Shown here: positions 61,783 through 64,000 of the stretch, piece by piece | Numbering within the stretch: the stretch's first letter is position 1 | Layout of the letters: each line of letters starts with the position of its first letter | NCBI RefSeq assembly: GCF_024022995.1 | Contig: NZ_CP099582.1 | Coordinates: 1,601,054 to 1,665,053, forward strand | Direction of reading: 5' to 3' | DNA length: 64,000 bases | Origin: Thermococcus aggregans | GTDB lineage: Archaea; Methanobacteriota_B; Thermococci; Thermococcales; Thermococcaceae | Translations under genes and position numbers: made by a program | The notes under the pieces: model-generated | Databases searched by the model: none | What the model saw: only the letters and a program-made list of their open reading frames with translations | Told to the model about the DNA's origin: nothing

Positions 61783-62316
61783 TCACTTCTTTTTCTTCTT
61801 CCTGATCCTTATGTGTGCGATGTCGCCCAGCGTAGGTTCGTAGTCCTTAGGTATCTTTACTTTCTCCTGCATGTTTTCCTCTATTTTTTCGATGAGTGTT
61901 ATTTTGAAGTATTTTTCGAGCCTTCTTGCTTCCTCTATGGTTGGCATGTACTCCCCATGGGCTATCCTCCTAAGGAGGTTGGTTGAAAGTCCCACTTTAT
62001 GGGAAAGTTCCTCATAACTTAGACCGCTCTTTTGAATTGCTTCCCTGACTCTTTCGGCGTAATCTTCGACAATATCCTCTGTGTAAAGAGGTCTCTGCAT
62101 TCTTGGAGCTGGCTTTGGCTTTGGTCTTGCTTCATAGTGCCTTCTTGGCTCTCTTCCTGTGGGCATTGGGCTCCAAGTGCCGGGCTTTTTCCTGCCGTAC
62201 TTTTGGTAACATTTGCTACAAACTAAAAGCTCCGCACCCTCTATTTTTACCGTGTGGCCCTGTCCTCTAATCTCTGCTCCACAGACTTCACAAATTCTTG
62301 GCTTGGCCTTTGCCAT
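61783..62316 (-). CDS. Archaeal multiprotein bridging factor 1 (aMBF1)
   Basis: A 177-residue protein with an N-terminal zinc ribbon (CEVCGAEI, CSKCYQKYG), a Pro/Arg-rich linker (about 45-75), and a Cro-type helix-turn-helix (YEELSHKVGLSTNLLRRIAHGEYMP) followed by a basic tail. aMBF1 is conserved in Archaea and binds the ribosome. ATG 62316 is chosen; an ATG three codons upstream is possible. Binding site GAAGGTG. Confidence 0.9.
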   Translation of the reverse strand: MAKAKPRICEVCGAEIRGQGHTVKIEGAELLVCSKCYQKYGRKKPGTWSPMPTGREPRRHYEARPKPKPAPRMQRPLYTEDIVEDYAERVREAIQKSGLSYEELSHKVGLSTNLLRRIAHGEYMPTIEEARRLEKYFKITLIEKIEENMQEKVKIPKDYEPTLGDIAHIRIRKKKKK

Positions 62317-62390
62317 TAAAATCACCTTCGTCGCTCTCTACTCTCAGTTGAGGATTAGATTTTATAAATCCATCTGAAAATTTAACACCG

Positions 62391-62885
62391 ATGGATATGT
62401 CGAATGAAATCAAAATAGAGAAGCTAAAGAAACTAGATCAAGAAACCCTCGAAACTCTTGTTGGAATATACATGCGGGGCTATGAAAACCTACGGGAATA
62501 CGGCGGTGAAGGAGAAAGCTACGCGAAGAGATACATCCGCTGGTGCTGGAGCAAAGCTAGCGATGGGTTTTTTGTGGCAAAAGATGAAGATAGGATAGTA
62601 GGTTTCATTGTATGCGATAACGACTGGCACAGCAGATATGAAAACAGAGTAGTAGGAGCTATACACGAGTTCGTAATTGATAAAGACTATCAAGGAAAGA
62701 GCGTTGGCAAAAAACTCATGGAAAAAGCCTTGGAGTATTTGAGCAAATACAACGATAAAATAGAGCTCTGGGTCGGAGAGAAAAACACCAAGGCAATCGA
62801 GTTCTATAAAAAATATGGGTTTAAAGTAGCTGGGAAAAGCGGCATATGGGTAAGAATGGTAAAGGATTTAAAAGAGGAAAAATAA
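62391..62885 (+). CDS. GNAT acetyltransferase
   Basis: A 164-residue cytoplasmic protein with the acetyl-CoA-binding pattern DKDYQGKSVGKKLMEKAL and the C-terminal NTKAIEFYKKYGF. A TATA-like TTTTATAAATCC at about 62361-62372 places the transcription start close to the ATG, so it is probably leaderless. Acceptor unknown. Confidence 0.86.
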   Translation: MDMSNEIKIEKLKKLDQETLETLVGIYMRGYENLREYGGEGESYAKRYIRWCWSKASDGFFVAKDEDRIVGFIVCDNDWHSRYENRVVGAIHEFVIDKDYQGKSVGKKLMEKALEYLSKYNDKIELWVGEKNTKAIEFYKKYGFKVAGKSGIWVRMVKDLKEEK

Positions 62886-62886
62886 G

Positions 62887-63294
62887 TCACTTTATCGGAG
62901 GTCTGAACTTGTAGCCGTAGAGGATTATTCCGTCTTCTTCGAACTCTCTGATCTTTCTTGTGACCATTTCAACTTCCATTCCAAAGTCTATTTCTTCCGG
63001 ATCAACGTCTGTGAGCTGAGCCAAAACCACTGGCCCCTCTTCAAGCTCAACTAGGGCTATTGGATAGGGCTTGTAGTACTCATAACCGCTCGGTGGGTTT
63101 CTCACTATGGTCCAGCTAACAACTTTACCTTTCCCGCTGAACTGGAAGTCCTCTATCTCCTGGCTTCCACATTCGGGACATACAGGCCTCTTCGGGAAGT
63201 GAACGTGACCACAGCTCTTACATTTGCCTCCGATGAGGCGGTACTTTTCTTTAAAGTGCCTCCAATACCTTGCAACCTGCATGGGCCTTCCCAT
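62887..63294 (-). CDS. Zinc-ribbon OB-fold protein (DUF35), thiolase partner
   Basis: A 135-residue protein with a rubredoxin-like zinc ribbon (CKSCGH, CPECGS) and an OB fold. In archaea DUF35 proteins bridge thiolase and HMG-CoA synthase in a complex that starts the mevalonate pathway for isoprenoid lipids. ATG 63294 is preferred over a TTG at 63300; GGAGGG lies upstream in the thiolase coding sequence, so the genes are coupled. It ends two bases from the GNAT gene. Confidence 0.9.
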   Translation of the reverse strand: MGRPMQVARYWRHFKEKYRLIGGKCKSCGHVHFPKRPVCPECGSQEIEDFQFSGKGKVVSWTIVRNPPSGYEYYKPYPIALVELEEGPVVLAQLTDVDPEEIDFGMEVEMVTRKIREFEEDGIILYGYKFRPPIK

Positions 63295-63296
63295 CT

Positions 63297-64000
63297 TCAA
63301 ACCCTCCTCAATATGGTTACAGTTATGTTTGAACCCGTTCCACCGATGTTTTGGGTCAAGCCAATCTCCGCATCGGGCACTTGGTTCGGGGCTTCTCCTC
63401 TAAGCTGCCAAACTGCTTCAACAGTTTGATAAACTCCAGTTGCTCCTACTGGATGCCCTCTCGCCTTCAATCCACCCAAAGTTTGGATTGGATAGTCTCC
63501 ATCTATGGCTATCTGCCCTTCTTTTGCGAGCATTGCACCTTTTCCTCTTTCGGCTACTCCTATTGATTCTAAACTTAATGCAGCCATAATAGTGAATGCA
63601 TCGTGAACCTCAAAGAAGTCTATGTCATCAACACTAACTCCCGCCATCTTGTATGCTCTCTCAGCGGCAACCTTTGCGGCCTTGAGGAATAAGAGGTCTT
63701 TCCTATTTGCTAAGTTTATTGTGTCTATTGCCCTTCCCATTCCGGCAACTTCGACCATCTTTGCCTTATCCACGAACTCCTTGGCTTTTTCTTCGGTGGT
63801 TATTATTACCGCAGCGGCTCCATCTGCTATTGGGGAGGCATCAAAGAGCTTCAGTGGATTCGCTACATATGGGCTCTTCATAACGGTCTCAACTGTTATC
63901 GGCTTTTTGAACATTGCATAGGGGTTCTTAGCGCCGTTTGCGTGGGCGTTAACTGCAAAGAGCGCCAAATCCTCTTCGGTGTAGCCGTATTCCTTCATGT
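63297..64000 (-). CDS. Thiolase (acetyl-CoA acetyltransferase), C-terminal part
   Basis: The 234 C-terminal residues of a thiolase whose start lies beyond 64000. It has the conserved FEVHDAFTIMAALSLE and LGGLKARGHPVGATGVYQ (active-site His and glycine loop) segments. With DUF35 downstream and, by precedent, HMG-CoA synthase upstream, it would make acetoacetyl-CoA for the mevalonate pathway. Truncated by the window end. Confidence 0.9.
   Translation of the reverse strand, partial: MKEYGYTEEDLALFAVNAHANGAKNPYAMFKKPITVETVMKSPYVANPLKLFDASPIADGAAAVIITTEEKAKEFVDKAKMVEVAGMGRAIDTINLANRKDLLFLKAAKVAAERAYKMAGVSVDDIDFFEVHDAFTIMAALSLESIGVAERGKGAMLAKEGQIAIDGDYPIQTLGGLKARGHPVGATGVYQTVEAVWQLRGEAPNQVPDAEIGLTQNIGGTGSNITVTILRRV

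Overview
The window is a stretch of chromosome from a hyperthermophilic archaeon of the order Thermococcales (Thermococcus or a close relative). The evidence is archaeal: BRE/TATA promoters with short leaders, a PAN proteasome ATPase, cupin-type phosphoglucose isomerase with a Thermococcales-glycolytic-type motif, pyruvoyl arginine decarboxylase, tetraether lipid synthase, archaeal MBF1, TmcA, family-4 uracil-DNA glycosylase and C/D-box guide RNAs. Overall base composition looks moderately AT-rich. Two tracts, the 3' half of the tetraether synthase gene and a complete acylaminoacyl peptidase gene, are clearly GC-richer than their neighbours and look like DNA from a higher-GC relative.

Layout. 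1-6.5 kb: truncated NhaC antiporter, uracil-DNA glycosylase, tetraether lipid synthase, a DUF2139-like protein, a broken small membrane-protein gene and a histone-fold protein. 6.6-17 kb: S9 peptidase, tRNA cytidine acetyltransferase, a queuosine-pathway operon (QueE), a candidate structured RNA next to a palindromic TATA site, an HTH-CBS regulator, PAN, a metal hydrolase, a membrane-spanning winged-helix regulator, a guide RNA and a 48-residue C2H2 zinc finger. 17-24 kb: NAD kinase-like protein, a potassium-channel-like protein with a large repeat domain, methyltransferase, adenylate kinase, and two NYN nuclease paralogues of which one has lost most acidic residues. 24-29.5 kb: an eight-gene stand-alone Mrp-type Na+/H+ antiporter operon and a CPA2 antiporter. 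29.7-31.6 kb: polyamine genes (arginine decarboxylase, AdoMet decarboxylase, aminopropyltransferase). 32-35 kb: UbiA prenyltransferase, flippase-like protein and glycosyltransferase, probably for a lipid-linked glycan. 36-40.4 kb: guide RNA, universal stress protein, GcvT, cyclase, adenosylhomocysteinase.

40.4-50.4 kb is dominated by exported or membrane proteins of unknown function, two with frameshifts, interleaved with lipase, PurA, MobA, GNAT and TPR genes. 50.4-53 kb is a compact run of RNase Z, TraB, a zinc-ribbon protein, a KH protein and an M50 protease. 53-55.4 kb carries phosphoglucose isomerase and methylmalonyl-CoA mutase. 55.4-59.3 kb is an ABC exporter operon with a 717-residue surface protein. 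59.5-64 kb holds a small gene split by an IS200/IS605-like relic upstream of threonine synthase, a tRNA-Val, MBF1, and the end of a thiolase/DUF35 (mevalonate pathway) pair.

No CRISPR array, rRNA or intact insertion sequence was seen. The points most worth a second look are the degenerate/intact NYN pair, the channel with the repeat domain, three probable C/D guide RNAs, the structured RNA at 12.8 kb, three single-base frameshifts in small or exported membrane-protein genes, and the interrupted gene fused to the start of thrC.
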